Source: an uncultured Bacteroidales bacterium (GTDB lineage Bacteria; Bacteroidota; Bacteroidia; Bacteroidales; Paludibacteraceae). Taken from it: 19,783 bases of DNA. Position numbers and translations under genes: made by a program. The notes beneath the pieces were generated by a model that was not told the DNA's origin, made no database searches, and saw only the letters and a list, made by a program, of their open reading frames with translations. Shown piece after piece: positions 1 to 8,159 of this stretch (the stretch's first letter is position 1; the number at the start of each line of letters is the position of its first letter). The DNA is taken from assembly GCA_937901225.1 (NCBI GenBank), contig CALCGX010000004.1, positions 1 to 19,783 on the forward strand. The letters are read 5' to 3'.

Positions 1-176
1 ATAAAGAAAAGGAGGCGCGCAAGGATAAACTTGCGCGTCTTCATCGTGGTTCGTTCCGTGAAGCTCACGAGACGAATACCTATAATCGCAAAGACCATAC
101 CAAACGCGCATCTAAATTATTGTTGTGGATAGCGTTGCTTGGATTGCTGCTATTTGCGTTTTACTATTTGCTATGA
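1..176 (+). CDS. C-terminal end of a membrane-anchored protein (partial)
   Basis: An open frame runs in from the left edge (first whole codon at 3) and stops with TGA at 174-176, giving the last 57 residues. They are rich in Lys, Arg and Glu and then form one hydrophobic C-terminal helix (about LLLWIALLGLLLFAFYYLL). This suggests a single-pass protein with a charged, probably cytoplasmic, region before the membrane segment. The stop overlaps the mutL start as ATGA, so the two genes are probably translationally coupled in one operon. I do not recognise the family from this tail, and the missing N-terminus prevents a functional call. The reading frame itself is well supported by the stop overlap and the helix. 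Confidence 0.7.
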   Translation, partial: KEKEARKDKLARLHRGSFREAHETNTYNRKDHTKRASKLLLWIALLGLLLFAFYYLL

Positions 177-1954
177 GTGATATCATTCATCTTCTGCCCG
201 ATAGCGTTGCCAACCAGATTGCGGCTGGCGAAGTGATTCAGCGCCCCGCCTCTTGTCTAAAAGAGCTGGTGGAGAATTCATTGGATGCTGGTGCTCGGCA
301 TATTCGCGTGATTGTCCGCGATGCAGGACGCACGCTGTTGCAGGTGGTGGATGATGGCAAGGGCATGAGCCCTACCGATGCACGTATGGCATTTGAGCGT
401 CATGCTACCTCAAAGATAAGCCAAGCCAGCGACCTGTTCCAATTACGCACGATGGGTTTTCGTGGTGAAGCGCTGGCAAGTATCTGTGCAGTAGCACATG
501 TAGAGGTACAGACACGTCGCACGGAAGATGAAGTCGGTACGCGCATTGAGATTGCAGGCTCTGAGGTGATTTCACAAGAGATGGTGCAATGTCCTGTGGG
601 CACGAATATGCGCGTGAAAAACTTATTCTACAATGTGCCTGCGCGACGCAAATTCCTCAAAACAGACCAAACAGAATTGCGCAATCTTATCACTGAGTAC
701 CAGCGTATTGTATTAGTCAATCCGCACGTACAGTTTACTTTTGTAAGCAATGATGAGATTATCTCCGAACTGCCTCCTTGCACTCAAAAACAACGCATTG
801 AAGCGGTTTTTGGACATTCCTCTAAACCTTATACAGGGCAACTGGTAGATATTGCTACCGAAACCGAATTGGTACATATCTCAGGTTTTATTGGTAAGCC
901 CGAAACAGCAGGCAAAAATAGCCAGCAGTACATGTTTGTGAACGGGCGCTATATGCGTCATCCATATTTCCACAAGGCATTGATGACCGCTTATTCTGGA
1001 ATGTTATTGCCTGACCATTCTCCTTCATATTTCTTGTATTTTGATATCCATCCTGATGCAATAGATGTGAATATTCACCCTACCAAAACGGAGATTAAGT
1101 TTGCTGATGAGCAGGCGATATTCCAGATTCTATTGGCAGCTGCTAAAGAGGCATTGGGAAAATTCAATGTAGCTCCTTCGCTTGACTTCACTACAGAATC
1201 GCATTTAGATATACCGCAGCGTACTTTGGATACCCCAGTGGCAGCTCCGCGCATGCAATTAGATCCGCATTATAATCCGTTCAAGGCACAAAATACACGT
1301 ACAGCACCTACAGGCTGGGACCAACTCTATGAGCGCCCTAAGAATATAGAAACTGCTGTCGCAGAACCATTATTCGAACCTTCTCTTGTTATAGACAATA
1401 CGCCATTGATCCAATGGGACAACCGCTATATCTTGGCGACTACTGCTGCTGGATTGCTTCTGATACACCAACATCGCGCACACACGTGCGTATTGTATAA
1501 GGTATTGCTTGAGCAACTCAAAAATAAGCAGGCTGCTACTCAACCACTTCTTTTCCCTGAAGTGTTAGAGCTTTCCGCAGATGATTTGAGCACCTTAGAG
1601 CAACTCTTACCTGAGTTACAAAGTGTTGGATTTGAGTTAGAACAATTTTCTCCTATGGCATATGCTATCAATGCAGTGCCTGCGCTATTGGGGCAAAAGA
1701 ATGCTTCGGATGCAATCTTGCAAGTGATTCATAGTGTGCAAGACACCGAAGCTTCAGTTACACAACAATGGCAAGAGATGATTGCACTTGGATTAGCAGA
1801 ACAGATGGCTATTCCACAGGGAAAATCGTTAACAGAATTGGAGATGCGCGACTTGGTTGAGCGACTTCAGCAGTCGTCTTCCGTACGCCATCTGCCTAAT
1901 GGTCAAACTATTAGCATCGTATTAACCCATGAAGATATACAAAAGCGTTTCTAA
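173..1954 (+). CDS. mutL: DNA mismatch repair protein MutL
   Basis: MutL is the GHKL ATPase that links MutS mismatch recognition to strand incision and removal. The 593-aa length fits the family. N-terminal ATPase motifs are all present: NQIAAGEV (14-21), ELVENSLDAGA (31-41, with Glu31 and Asn35), DDGKGM (60-65), RHATSK (76-81) and GFRGEAL (95-101). A low-conservation linker follows, then the C-terminal dimerisation domain from about residue 420. The frame can be opened further upstream at a GTG, but ATG 173 matches the family N-terminus and overlaps the upstream stop (ATGA). The C-terminal motif that is DQHA(x)2E(x)4E in endonuclease-type MutL reads HQHRAH (432-437), with Thr and Lys where the two Glu should be, so nicking activity is doubtful. 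The last 26 bp overlap the next gene. Confidence 0.97.
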   Translation: MSDIIHLLPDSVANQIAAGEVIQRPASCLKELVENSLDAGARHIRVIVRDAGRTLLQVVDDGKGMSPTDARMAFERHATSKISQASDLFQLRTMGFRGEALASICAVAHVEVQTRRTEDEVGTRIEIAGSEVISQEMVQCPVGTNMRVKNLFYNVPARRKFLKTDQTELRNLITEYQRIVLVNPHVQFTFVSNDEIISELPPCTQKQRIEAVFGHSSKPYTGQLVDIATETELVHISGFIGKPETAGKNSQQYMFVNGRYMRHPYFHKALMTAYSGMLLPDHSPSYFLYFDIHPDAIDVNIHPTKTEIKFADEQAIFQILLAAAKEALGKFNVAPSLDFTTESHLDIPQRTLDTPVAAPRMQLDPHYNPFKAQNTRTAPTGWDQLYERPKNIETAVAEPLFEPSLVIDNTPLIQWDNRYILATTAAGLLLIHQHRAHTCVLYKVLLEQLKNKQAATQPLLFPEVLELSADDLSTLEQLLPELQSVGFELEQFSPMAYAINAVPALLGQKNASDAILQVIHSVQDTEASVTQQWQEMIALGLAEQMAIPQGKSLTELEMRDLVERLQQSSSVRHLPNGQTISIVLTHEDIQKRF

Positions 1955-2780
1955 ATTTATTGTAGTATTACTAACTTGCTGTTGTGCAGCATGTACACAG
2001 CCCAAGTTGCATACTTTGACCATCTTACACACCAATGACACACACTCTCAGGTGGAAGCGTTGGAAGAAGGCAAACGTGATGAGTTCTGCGGCGGCTATA
2101 CTCGCCGTATGGGGTTGATTGCACAAGAACGCAAAGCTGATCCTAATCTATTGGTGTTTGATGCAGGTGACTTTTGCCAGGGCACACCTTATTTCAACTT
2201 CTATCATGGCCGTATAGAAATCGATGCGATGAATAGAATGGGGTATGATGCCGTGATGTTAGGTAATCATGAATTTGATAACGGCGTTGATACTTTAGCG
2301 GCTATTTTGCAAGGAGCACAATTTCCTGTGGTATGTGCCAACTACGATGTCAAAGGCTCTGTATTGGAGGGATTAGTATTGCCATACACGGTTATTCGTC
2401 GTCAAAACGTGCGAATCGGTGTGTTTGGTATTGGTATTGATCCCGCTGGTTTGATAGCAGAACGCAATTTCGCACCATTGCAGTACTTAGATCCTATTGC
2501 TACAGCACAAGATGTAGCAAATACCTTAAAAAATAAGGAGAAATGCAATGTAATAGTGTGTTTAAGTCATCAGGGAACACACCCAAGTACCGAAGGCAAA
2601 CTATCGGATGTGGAATTGGCACAAGCAACTCGAAATATAGATATTATCATTGGCGCACATACGCACAAAACACTCACAAATGTCTATATTCCTAACTTAG
2701 ATGGGGATAGCGTATTTTTGGCGCAAATGGGCAAATCTGGTGCAAGAATTGGTAAAATTCAGGTCGAAATATTAGAATAA
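1929..2780 (+). CDS. Lipoprotein metallophosphatase of the 5'-nucleotidase family, catalytic domain only
   Basis: This 283-aa protein has the calcineurin-like metallophosphatase fold of UshA-type 5'-nucleotidases, which dephosphorylate nucleotides outside the cytoplasm using two metal ions. Metal-ligand motifs are visible: HTNDTH (Asp37, His39), DAGD (about 76-79), GNHE (112-115), SHQG near 218 and GAHTH (His244, His246). The N-terminus is a lipoprotein signal: a basic start, a hydrophobic core, then CAAC with Cys22 as the likely lipidated residue. It should therefore be anchored in the membrane facing the periplasm or the surface. The family's C-terminal substrate-binding domain is missing, and no separate gene for it lies in the window. 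The start lies 26 bp inside mutL, in another frame, so translation is probably coupled. The natural substrate cannot be told. Confidence 0.88.
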   Translation: MKIYKSVSKFIVVLLTCCCAACTQPKLHTLTILHTNDTHSQVEALEEGKRDEFCGGYTRRMGLIAQERKADPNLLVFDAGDFCQGTPYFNFYHGRIEIDAMNRMGYDAVMLGNHEFDNGVDTLAAILQGAQFPVVCANYDVKGSVLEGLVLPYTVIRRQNVRIGVFGIGIDPAGLIAERNFAPLQYLDPIATAQDVANTLKNKEKCNVIVCLSHQGTHPSTEGKLSDVELAQATRNIDIIIGAHTHKTLTNVYIPNLDGDSVFLAQMGKSGARIGKIQVEILE

Positions 2781-2801
2781 ATGCACATTTCTTTCGAAAA
2801 A

Positions 2802-2833
2802 TTTGCATATTCCAAAAAAAAGTAGTTACTTTG
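2802..2833 (+). promoter_or_regulatory. Promoter of acpP-fabF
   Basis: TTTG at 2802-2805 is followed after 20 nt by TTACTTTG at 2826-2833. This matches the Bacteroidota -33/-7 pattern TTTG-N20-TAnnTTTG except at one base. It lies in the 125-bp gap after the metallophosphatase stop, and the leader that follows (about 2840-2905) is strongly A-rich, a common trait of highly translated genes in this phylum. Confidence 0.7.
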
Positions 2834-2905
2834 CACTCGATTTCGCAAGAATAAATAAGAAAATAATAAAAATTAATATAATTAACAACTAAAAAAATTG
2901 TAATT

Positions 2906-3142
2906 ATGTCAGCAATTGAATCAAAAGTAAAAGCAATTATCGTTGATAAATTGGGCGTAGAAGAGTCACAAGTTACTCCAGATGCAAGCTTCACAGCAGA
3001 TCTCAACGCAGATTCTCTTGACACTGTAGAGTTGATCATGGAGTTTGAGAAAGAGTTTGGTATTTCTATTCCAGACGAGGATACTCAAAACATCAACACT
3101 GTTAACGACGTTATTGAATATATTGAGAAACTTCAAGCGTAA
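2906..3142 (+). CDS. acpP: Acyl carrier protein
   Basis: ACP is the small acidic cytosolic protein that carries growing acyl chains on a 4'-phosphopantetheine arm in type II fatty acid synthesis. The 78-aa length is typical. The attachment motif DSLD is present with Ser37, inside the helix that contacts partner enzymes, and EFEKEFGISIPDED follows as expected. The residue before the ADSLD motif is Asn (DLNADSLD), where Gly is usual; this is a mild difference and not disabling. fabF, one of the enzymes that uses ACP, lies 76 bp downstream. The gene has its own phylum-type promoter and an A-rich leader, in keeping with high expression. Confidence 0.98.
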   Translation: MSAIESKVKAIIVDKLGVEESQVTPDASFTADLNADSLDTVELIMEFEKEFGISIPDEDTQNINTVNDVIEYIEKLQA

Positions 3143-3171
3143 GTTCTCAAGTATTTTGACTTTTACCATGG

Positions 3172-3201
3172 ACGAGTTTGTGGAATAATCCGCAAACTCG
3201 T
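3172..3201 (+). promoter_or_regulatory. Intercistronic hairpin between acpP and fabF
   Basis: A 12-bp stem (3172-3183 with 3190-3201, one G-U pair) closes an AATAAT loop. No T-run follows, so it is not a standard terminator. It could protect the acpP 3' end, attenuate transcription or mark an RNA-processing site. It also covers the alternative TTG start of fabF at 3201. Confidence 0.65.
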
Positions 3202-3218
3202 TGGATGTATATAAGGAT

Positions 3219-4472
3219 ATGCAGCAAAAGCGAGTAGTAATCACAGGATTAGGATTGGTCACACCATTGGGAAATGATGTGGCAAGCACTTGGCAAAACC
3301 TCCTTCAAGGAAAGAGTGGGGCAGATAATATAACTCATTTTGATGCGTCAAAGTTTAAGACGCAATTTGCATGCGAAGTCAAAGGATTAGACATGTCCTC
3401 ACTTCTTGATGCCAAAGAGTTGCGCCGTTATGATCGCTATATTCATTATGCACTCAAGTCTGCCGAAGAAGCCTTGCTTGATGCTAAAGTCAGCATCGAA
3501 CAAGAAGATGCACTGCGTTGTGGTGTGATTTTCGGTAGTGGTATGGGAGGTATTTATACCCTTGATTGTAATGCTGGTGGCTTTGGCGCTGGTGATGGCA
3601 CACCTCGATATAGTCCTTTTTATATTCCAATGACTATCACCAATATGGCTGCTGGCATGTTGGCTATCCGCCATGGTTTCAAAGGTGTAAATTTTTCCAC
3701 AACTTCTGCCTGCGCTTCTTCTTCTCATGCCATTGCTAGTGCTTGTTACCAAATCCGTATGGGCTTAGCAGATATTATCCTAACTGGAGGCAGCGAAGCT
3801 GCGGTTGAGTGTTCTGGTGTTGGTGGCTTCAATGCCTTGCACGCTCTCTCTACTCGCAATGATTCACCTCAAACGGCTTGCCGTCCTTTCTCCGCTTCGC
3901 GCGATGGATTCGTGTTGGGCGAGGGAGCAGGTGCTTTGATTCTGGAGGAATACGAACATGCCAAAGCACGCGGGGCACATATCTATGCCGAACTAGTGGG
4001 TATTGGACTCACAGCCGATGCATACCATCTTACGGCTTCAGACCCAGAAGGTACAGGAGCAAAAAATGCCATGCAGTTGGCTATCAACGAAGCAGGTATA
4101 GCGCTCGAACAAGTGGATTATATCAATACCCACGGCACATCCACGCCGATTGGTGATGTGGCAGAAGTGAAAGCCATCCAAGATGTGTTTGGCGAACATG
4201 CTTATCATATCAGCCTCACATCTTCCAAATCCATGACGGGACATATCCTTGGTGGTACAGGTGCGGTAGAGGCAATCATATCGATTCTCTCTATGCAACA
4301 CGGAGTAGTAACTCCAACCATCAACCACGAGGAAGGGGATGAGGACCCAAATATTGATTACAAACTCAATTTCACATTCAACAAGGCGCAGCAACGTGAA
4401 ATCCGCTATGCTATGAGCAACAATTTTGGCTTCGGCGGACACAACGCATGCTTGCTCTTCAAGCGAATTTGA
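3219..4472 (+). CDS. fabF: 3-oxoacyl-[acyl-carrier-protein] synthase II
   Basis: FabF condenses malonyl-ACP with acyl-ACP to lengthen fatty acids in the cytosol. The 417-aa thiolase-fold enzyme shows the full Cys-His-His triad: Cys165 in TTSACASSSHA, His305 in NTHGTSTPIGD and His342 in SMTGHILGGTGAVE. The C-terminal NNFGFGGHNA loop is also present. I chose ATG 3219 (MQQKRVVITGLG), which matches the usual family start. An in-frame TTG at 3201 would add six residues but lies inside the intercistronic hairpin. It follows acpP by 76 bp and is probably on the same transcript, with the hairpin perhaps setting the ratio of carrier protein to enzyme. Confidence 0.97.
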   Translation: MQQKRVVITGLGLVTPLGNDVASTWQNLLQGKSGADNITHFDASKFKTQFACEVKGLDMSSLLDAKELRRYDRYIHYALKSAEEALLDAKVSIEQEDALRCGVIFGSGMGGIYTLDCNAGGFGAGDGTPRYSPFYIPMTITNMAAGMLAIRHGFKGVNFSTTSACASSSHAIASACYQIRMGLADIILTGGSEAAVECSGVGGFNALHALSTRNDSPQTACRPFSASRDGFVLGEGAGALILEEYEHAKARGAHIYAELVGIGLTADAYHLTASDPEGTGAKNAMQLAINEAGIALEQVDYINTHGTSTPIGDVAEVKAIQDVFGEHAYHISLTSSKSMTGHILGGTGAVEAIISILSMQHGVVTPTINHEEGDEDPNIDYKLNFTFNKAQQREIRYAMSNNFGFGGHNACLLFKRI

Positions 4473-4473
4473 A

Positions 4474-4503
4474 CAATACTAAACAATATTGAACATATTA
4501 AAC
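4474..4503 (+). repeat. Three-unit 10-bp tandem repeat after fabF
   Basis: Three consecutive 10-bp units (CAATACTAAA, CAATATTGAA, CATATTAAAC) start 2 bp after the fabF stop. The units differ at several positions. The role is unknown. Confidence 0.5.
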
Positions 4504-4542
4504 GCGGCTTTGCCGCCTATATATTTACTGTTTTATTTTTTA
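4504..4542 (+). terminator. Probable terminator of acpP-fabF
   Basis: A short hairpin GCGGC-TTT-GCCGC (4504-4516) is followed by a T-rich stretch that ends in an uninterrupted T-run just before the next gene. The T-run is not directly at the stem, so termination may be incomplete. Confidence 0.5.
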
Positions 4543-4549
4543 AGGTATT

Positions 4550-4744
4550 ATGATTACAACTAAGATTGGTGAGAACGCAGGTTTGATCTGGAATGCATTA
4601 CAAGGTGGTGCTCTCACACTCAAAGCTTTGAAGAAAGCTACAAAATTGAAAAACGACGACTTGAACCTCGCTTTGGGCTGGTTGGCTCGCGAAGGTAAAG
4701 TTGCTTTCGAGGAGGCAGAGGAATTGACAATTACTCTCCTTTAA
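4550..4744 (+). CDS. Small winged-helix protein (DUF2582-like)
   Basis: This 64-aa protein resembles the short winged helix-turn-helix proteins of the DUF2582 type found widely in Bacteroidota. Three predicted helices (IGENAGLIWNALQ, LTLKALKKATK, DLNLALGWLAREG) are followed by a two-strand wing (KVAFEEAEE, LTITLL). There is nothing beyond this domain. It may bind DNA, but no target is known to me. An AAGG sits a few bases before the ATG, a better ribosome site than most genes here. It lies between fabF and a strong terminator, so it may be expressed by read-through or from a promoter I cannot see. Confidence 0.88.
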   Translation: MITTKIGENAGLIWNALQGGALTLKALKKATKLKNDDLNLALGWLAREGKVAFEEAEELTITLL

Positions 4745-4752
4745 TTACTACG

Positions 4753-4787
4753 ATAAGGCTGTTTACTTTGTTAGACAGCCTTATTTT
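4753..4787 (+). terminator. Rho-independent terminator
   Basis: A perfect 10-bp stem (4753-4762 with 4775-4784, ATAAGGCTGT and ACAGCCTTAT) closes a 12-nt loop and runs directly into TTTT. It ends the acpP/fabF/winged-helix block 9 bp after the last stop. Confidence 0.85.
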
Positions 4788-4800
4788 ACCTGTCAATTAG

Positions 4801-4833
4801 GCACAATAGACGGACAATAAACGCACAATAACC
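4801..4833 (+). repeat. Three-unit 11-bp tandem repeat upstream of asd
   Basis: Three contiguous units, GCACAATAGAC, GGACAATAAAC and GCACAATAACC, end 16 bp before the asd start codon. They lie in the stretch where an asd promoter or leader must be. I see no TAnnTTTG match in this gap. Confidence 0.7.
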
Positions 4834-4849
4834 ACACTATTCGACTACT

Positions 4850-5872
4850 ATGAATATAGCTATCGTGGGCGCATCAGGCGCCGTAGGACAAGAACTACTC
4901 CGCATTTTGGCTGAGCGCCAATTCCCTATTACTTCCCTTCGACTTTTCGGCTCCGCACGTTCTGCGGGCTCTACATATACTTTCTGCGGCAAAGAATATA
5001 CCGTAGAATTGCTTCAACATGGTGACCTATTCAAGGGTATTGATATTGCTTTCGTTTCTGCAGGCGGCTCTGTATCCAAGGAATATGCAGAGGATATCAC
5101 CCGCCACGGAGCAATCATGATTGATAACTCTTCTGCTTTCCGCATGGATGAGAACGTACCTTTGGTTGTACCTGAACTCAATGCTGGCGATATCAAGCAA
5201 GCCCTTCAAGAGGGTGGCAAACGTATCATCGCTAATCCAAACTGTACCACTATTATCATGGCAGTATGCTTGAAGGCAATCGAGGAACTCTCTCATATCC
5301 GCCGCGTACATGTATCTTCTTACCAATCGGCTTCGGGCGCAGGTGCTAGCGCTATGGCAGAGCTCGAAGAGCAATACCGCCAAGCCCTCAACGGCGAGGA
5401 AGTAAAGCACCAAAAGTTTGCTTACCAACTCGCATACAACCTCATTCCTCAGATTGACGTCTTTGGTGATGATGACTACACCAAAGAAGAGCTCAAAATG
5501 TACCACGAGACCCGCAAGATTATGCATTCCGACATCGCAGTATCGGCTACCTGTGTCCGCGTACCTTCGTTACGTGCACACTCAGAGGCTATTTGGGTAG
5601 AGACCGCCGAACCACTTTCTCCTGCGCAAGTACGCGAAGCTCTCTCTCACGCCGAAGGCGTACAAGTGATGGATGATCCTACCAAATCCAATGGCACCTT
5701 CCCTTACCCCATGCCACTATACCTCAGCGGCACGGATGATGTATATGTAGGCCGTATTCGCCGCGACTTGGCAAATGAGAATGGTATCACATTCTGGTGT
5801 GTAGGCGACCAAATCCGTAAAGGTGCTGCCCTCAATGCCGTACAAATTGCAGAGAAGATTATTAATAAATAA
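4850..5872 (+). CDS. asd: Aspartate-semialdehyde dehydrogenase
   Basis: Asd reduces L-aspartyl-4-phosphate to aspartate 4-semialdehyde with NADPH, feeding lysine/diaminopimelate, threonine and methionine synthesis in the cytosol. The 340-aa length fits. Visible motifs are the dinucleotide-binding GASGAVG (7-13), the catalytic Cys132 in ANPNCTT, SYQSASGAGA, and RVPSLRAHSEAI with His244 as the acid/base residue. The start matches the family (MNIAIVGASGAVG). The next gene, a UvrD-type helicase, begins 12 bp after the stop and rhlE follows, so these three are probably one transcript even though their functions are unrelated. Confidence 0.97.
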   Translation: MNIAIVGASGAVGQELLRILAERQFPITSLRLFGSARSAGSTYTFCGKEYTVELLQHGDLFKGIDIAFVSAGGSVSKEYAEDITRHGAIMIDNSSAFRMDENVPLVVPELNAGDIKQALQEGGKRIIANPNCTTIIMAVCLKAIEELSHIRRVHVSSYQSASGAGASAMAELEEQYRQALNGEEVKHQKFAYQLAYNLIPQIDVFGDDDYTKEELKMYHETRKIMHSDIAVSATCVRVPSLRAHSEAIWVETAEPLSPAQVREALSHAEGVQVMDDPTKSNGTFPYPMPLYLSGTDDVYVGRIRRDLANENGITFWCVGDQIRKGAALNAVQIAEKIINK

Positions 5873-5884
5873 CATATATAACCA

Positions 5885-8158
5885 ATGAATTACCTTAACG
5901 AACTTAACCCTTCGCAGCGTGCTGCTGTGGAATACAATGATGGTCCTCAACTAGTGATTGCTGGTGCAGGATCAGGAAAAACACGTGTGTTGACCTACAA
6001 GATTGCTTATCTGCTAGAACATGGTATAAATGCGGGCAATATCTTAGCACTAACCTTTACCAACAAAGCTGCTCGTGAAATGAAATCGCGTATTGCTAAC
6101 TTGGTAGGAGAAAGTGTGGCGCGCTATTTATGGATGGGTACCTTCCATAGTATTTGTTCAAAGATTCTTCGCCAAGAAGCCGAAGCAATAGGTTATACCA
6201 AGGACTTTACTATTTATGACACTACAGACTCCAAGTCTGTCATCAAGCATATCGTTAAGGATATGCAGTTGGATGAGAAGCAATACAAGCCCAATGTGGT
6301 ATTATCGCGTATCTCATTGGCTAAGAACCGCTTGCAAAGTCCTACAGCATATAGTTCCAACCGTGAGTTTACCATGCAAGATCGTTTTGAGCGTATCCCT
6401 GAGGTGTCGCGTATTTATATGGAATACAACCGCCGCTTGAAAGCCTGCAATGCGATGGACTTTGACGATTTGTTGTTCCATACGAACACGCTATTTAAGA
6501 AAAACGAAGCGATCTTACGCAAGTATCAAGATATTTTCCAATACCTTTTGGTAGATGAGTATCAAGACACCAACTATTCGCAGTACTTGATTGTTAAGCG
6601 CTTGGCTGAGCCCCACAATCGAATTTGTGTGGTAGGAGATGATGCGCAATCCATCTATTCCTTCCGTGGAGCCAATATCGAGAATATCCTCACTTTCCAA
6701 AAGGGATATGCTGATGCACAGCTGTTCAAATTAGAACGCAACTATCGCTCTACTCAAACAATCGTAAATGCTGCCAACTCACTCATTCGCCATAATCGCG
6801 GACAAATACCTAAGTCGGTGTATTCAGAATTGGCTTTAGGCGAAAAACTGGTTTTGAGTACCTATATGTCGGATCGTGACGAGGCAACTGCGGTAGCCGG
6901 ACAAATCAAACTGATCGCTCGTCAGGGAACGGATTACAACGACATTGCAGTGCTGTATCGCACGAATGCGCAATCGCGTGTGATAGAAGACGAATTGCGC
7001 CGATTGAGCATTCCTTATCGCATATATGGTGGCATGAGTTTCTACCAACGCAAAGAAATCAAGGATGCTATTGCTTATTTCCGTTTGGCAATTAACCCAC
7101 ATGATAACGAAGCTTTTGCGCGTGTCATCAATTACCCATTACGAGGGATAGGCGACACTACCGTAATGAAGATTCGTGAGGCATCTCGCAATGCGGCATG
7201 TTCGATGATGGAAGTGATAAATGATCCTGTGGCTACAAAGTTGGACGTATCTGCTGCTACGCAAAAGAAATTGACCACCTTTGCAGAGATGATAGGCGGT
7301 TTTGCTGCGGTAGCAGACAACTTGGATGCTTATGAATTTGCAGACCGAGTATTGCGCGAATCGGGTGTGATGCGCGATGCTAAAGCAGATACATCGCAAG
7401 AGGGTGTTGCTCGTTTGGAGAACTTGCAAGAGATGCTGTCGGGTATCCATGAGTTTGTGGAGCAACGTATGCGCGAGGATATCGCCTTTACACCTATGGC
7501 AGATTTCTTGTCGGAGGTCAGCCTACTAACCGATCAAGATGAGAATCAAGATGATACGCAATCACGTGTGACCCTACTGACTGTACACTCAGCCAAGGGA
7601 TTGGAATTCAAAACTACGTTTATCGTGGGCTTGGAGGAGAACCTTTTCCCTTCGCAATTCTGCCAATCGCCTAAAGATATCGAGGAAGAGCGTCGATTGC
7701 TGTATGTGGCTATCACTCGCTCAATGGAGCGTTGCTACTTAACCAATGCTCGTCAGCGTTTCCGCAACGGACAAACCCAATTTTCTTCGCCTTCGCGTTT
7801 TATTAAAGATATCGACACATGCTATATCCAGCAATTGCAATCCATGCAAGCACCACGATACGCAGACAAGGTATCTGTTAAACCGACCACAAGACCCGCA
7901 GCACCTTCATCCCCTGTTGCAGAAGGCAACTCTAAACTGGTGAGTATCTCACGCAAGGTGGGTACTTCTACCTCCAAAACACGCAAAGAGGTACGTTCTG
8001 AATGGAAGAAGAACGACCGAGTGAACCACAAGGTCTTTGGCGATGGATTGGTACTGGATGTATACCGTGAGAACGATAACGACAAGATTGATATTCAGTT
8101 TGATGCTGTAGGCAAGAAGACCTTGCTCCTTACTTACGCCAAACTCACTCGAATATAA
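5885..8158 (+). CDS. uvrD: UvrD/PcrA-type ATP-dependent 3'-5' DNA helicase
   Basis: This superfamily 1 helicase unwinds DNA in nucleotide excision and mismatch repair and removes proteins from DNA. Motifs appear in order over 757 aa: Walker A GAGSGKT (Lys32), LTFTNKAAREM (Ia), GTFHSI, VDEYQDT (Asp224-Glu225, motif II), GDDAQSIYSFRGA (III), LERNYRST (IV), VTLLTVHSAKGLEF (V) and ERRLLYVAITRS (VI). The C-terminus (about 705-757, starting WKKNDRVNHKVFGDG) is the small barrel-like domain typical of PcrA/UvrD. UvrD and PcrA are orthologous names for this type, and I cannot separate them here. The gene sits between asd (12 bp) and rhlE (1 bp), which points to co-transcription. Confidence 0.96.
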   Translation: MNYLNELNPSQRAAVEYNDGPQLVIAGAGSGKTRVLTYKIAYLLEHGINAGNILALTFTNKAAREMKSRIANLVGESVARYLWMGTFHSICSKILRQEAEAIGYTKDFTIYDTTDSKSVIKHIVKDMQLDEKQYKPNVVLSRISLAKNRLQSPTAYSSNREFTMQDRFERIPEVSRIYMEYNRRLKACNAMDFDDLLFHTNTLFKKNEAILRKYQDIFQYLLVDEYQDTNYSQYLIVKRLAEPHNRICVVGDDAQSIYSFRGANIENILTFQKGYADAQLFKLERNYRSTQTIVNAANSLIRHNRGQIPKSVYSELALGEKLVLSTYMSDRDEATAVAGQIKLIARQGTDYNDIAVLYRTNAQSRVIEDELRRLSIPYRIYGGMSFYQRKEIKDAIAYFRLAINPHDNEAFARVINYPLRGIGDTTVMKIREASRNAACSMMEVINDPVATKLDVSAATQKKLTTFAEMIGGFAAVADNLDAYEFADRVLRESGVMRDAKADTSQEGVARLENLQEMLSGIHEFVEQRMREDIAFTPMADFLSEVSLLTDQDENQDDTQSRVTLLTVHSAKGLEFKTTFIVGLEENLFPSQFCQSPKDIEEERRLLYVAITRSMERCYLTNARQRFRNGQTQFSSPSRFIKDIDTCYIQQLQSMQAPRYADKVSVKPTTRPAAPSSPVAEGNSKLVSISRKVGTSTSKTRKEVRSEWKKNDRVNHKVFGDGLVLDVYRENDNDKIDIQFDAVGKKTLLLTYAKLTRI

Positions 8159-8159
8159 T

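Noticed and set aside
125..172. Longer MutL from a GTG start at 125
   Set aside because: The extra 16 residues are the other-frame reading of the upstream gene's membrane helix. ATG 173 matches the family N-terminus and overlaps the upstream stop.
3201..3218. FabF start at TTG 3201
   Set aside because: It lies in the 3' strand of a strong hairpin and adds residues not seen in the family.
3878..4442. Open frames overlapping fabF on both strands
   Set aside because: They lie inside a well-supported enzyme gene and show no protein-like motifs or start signals.
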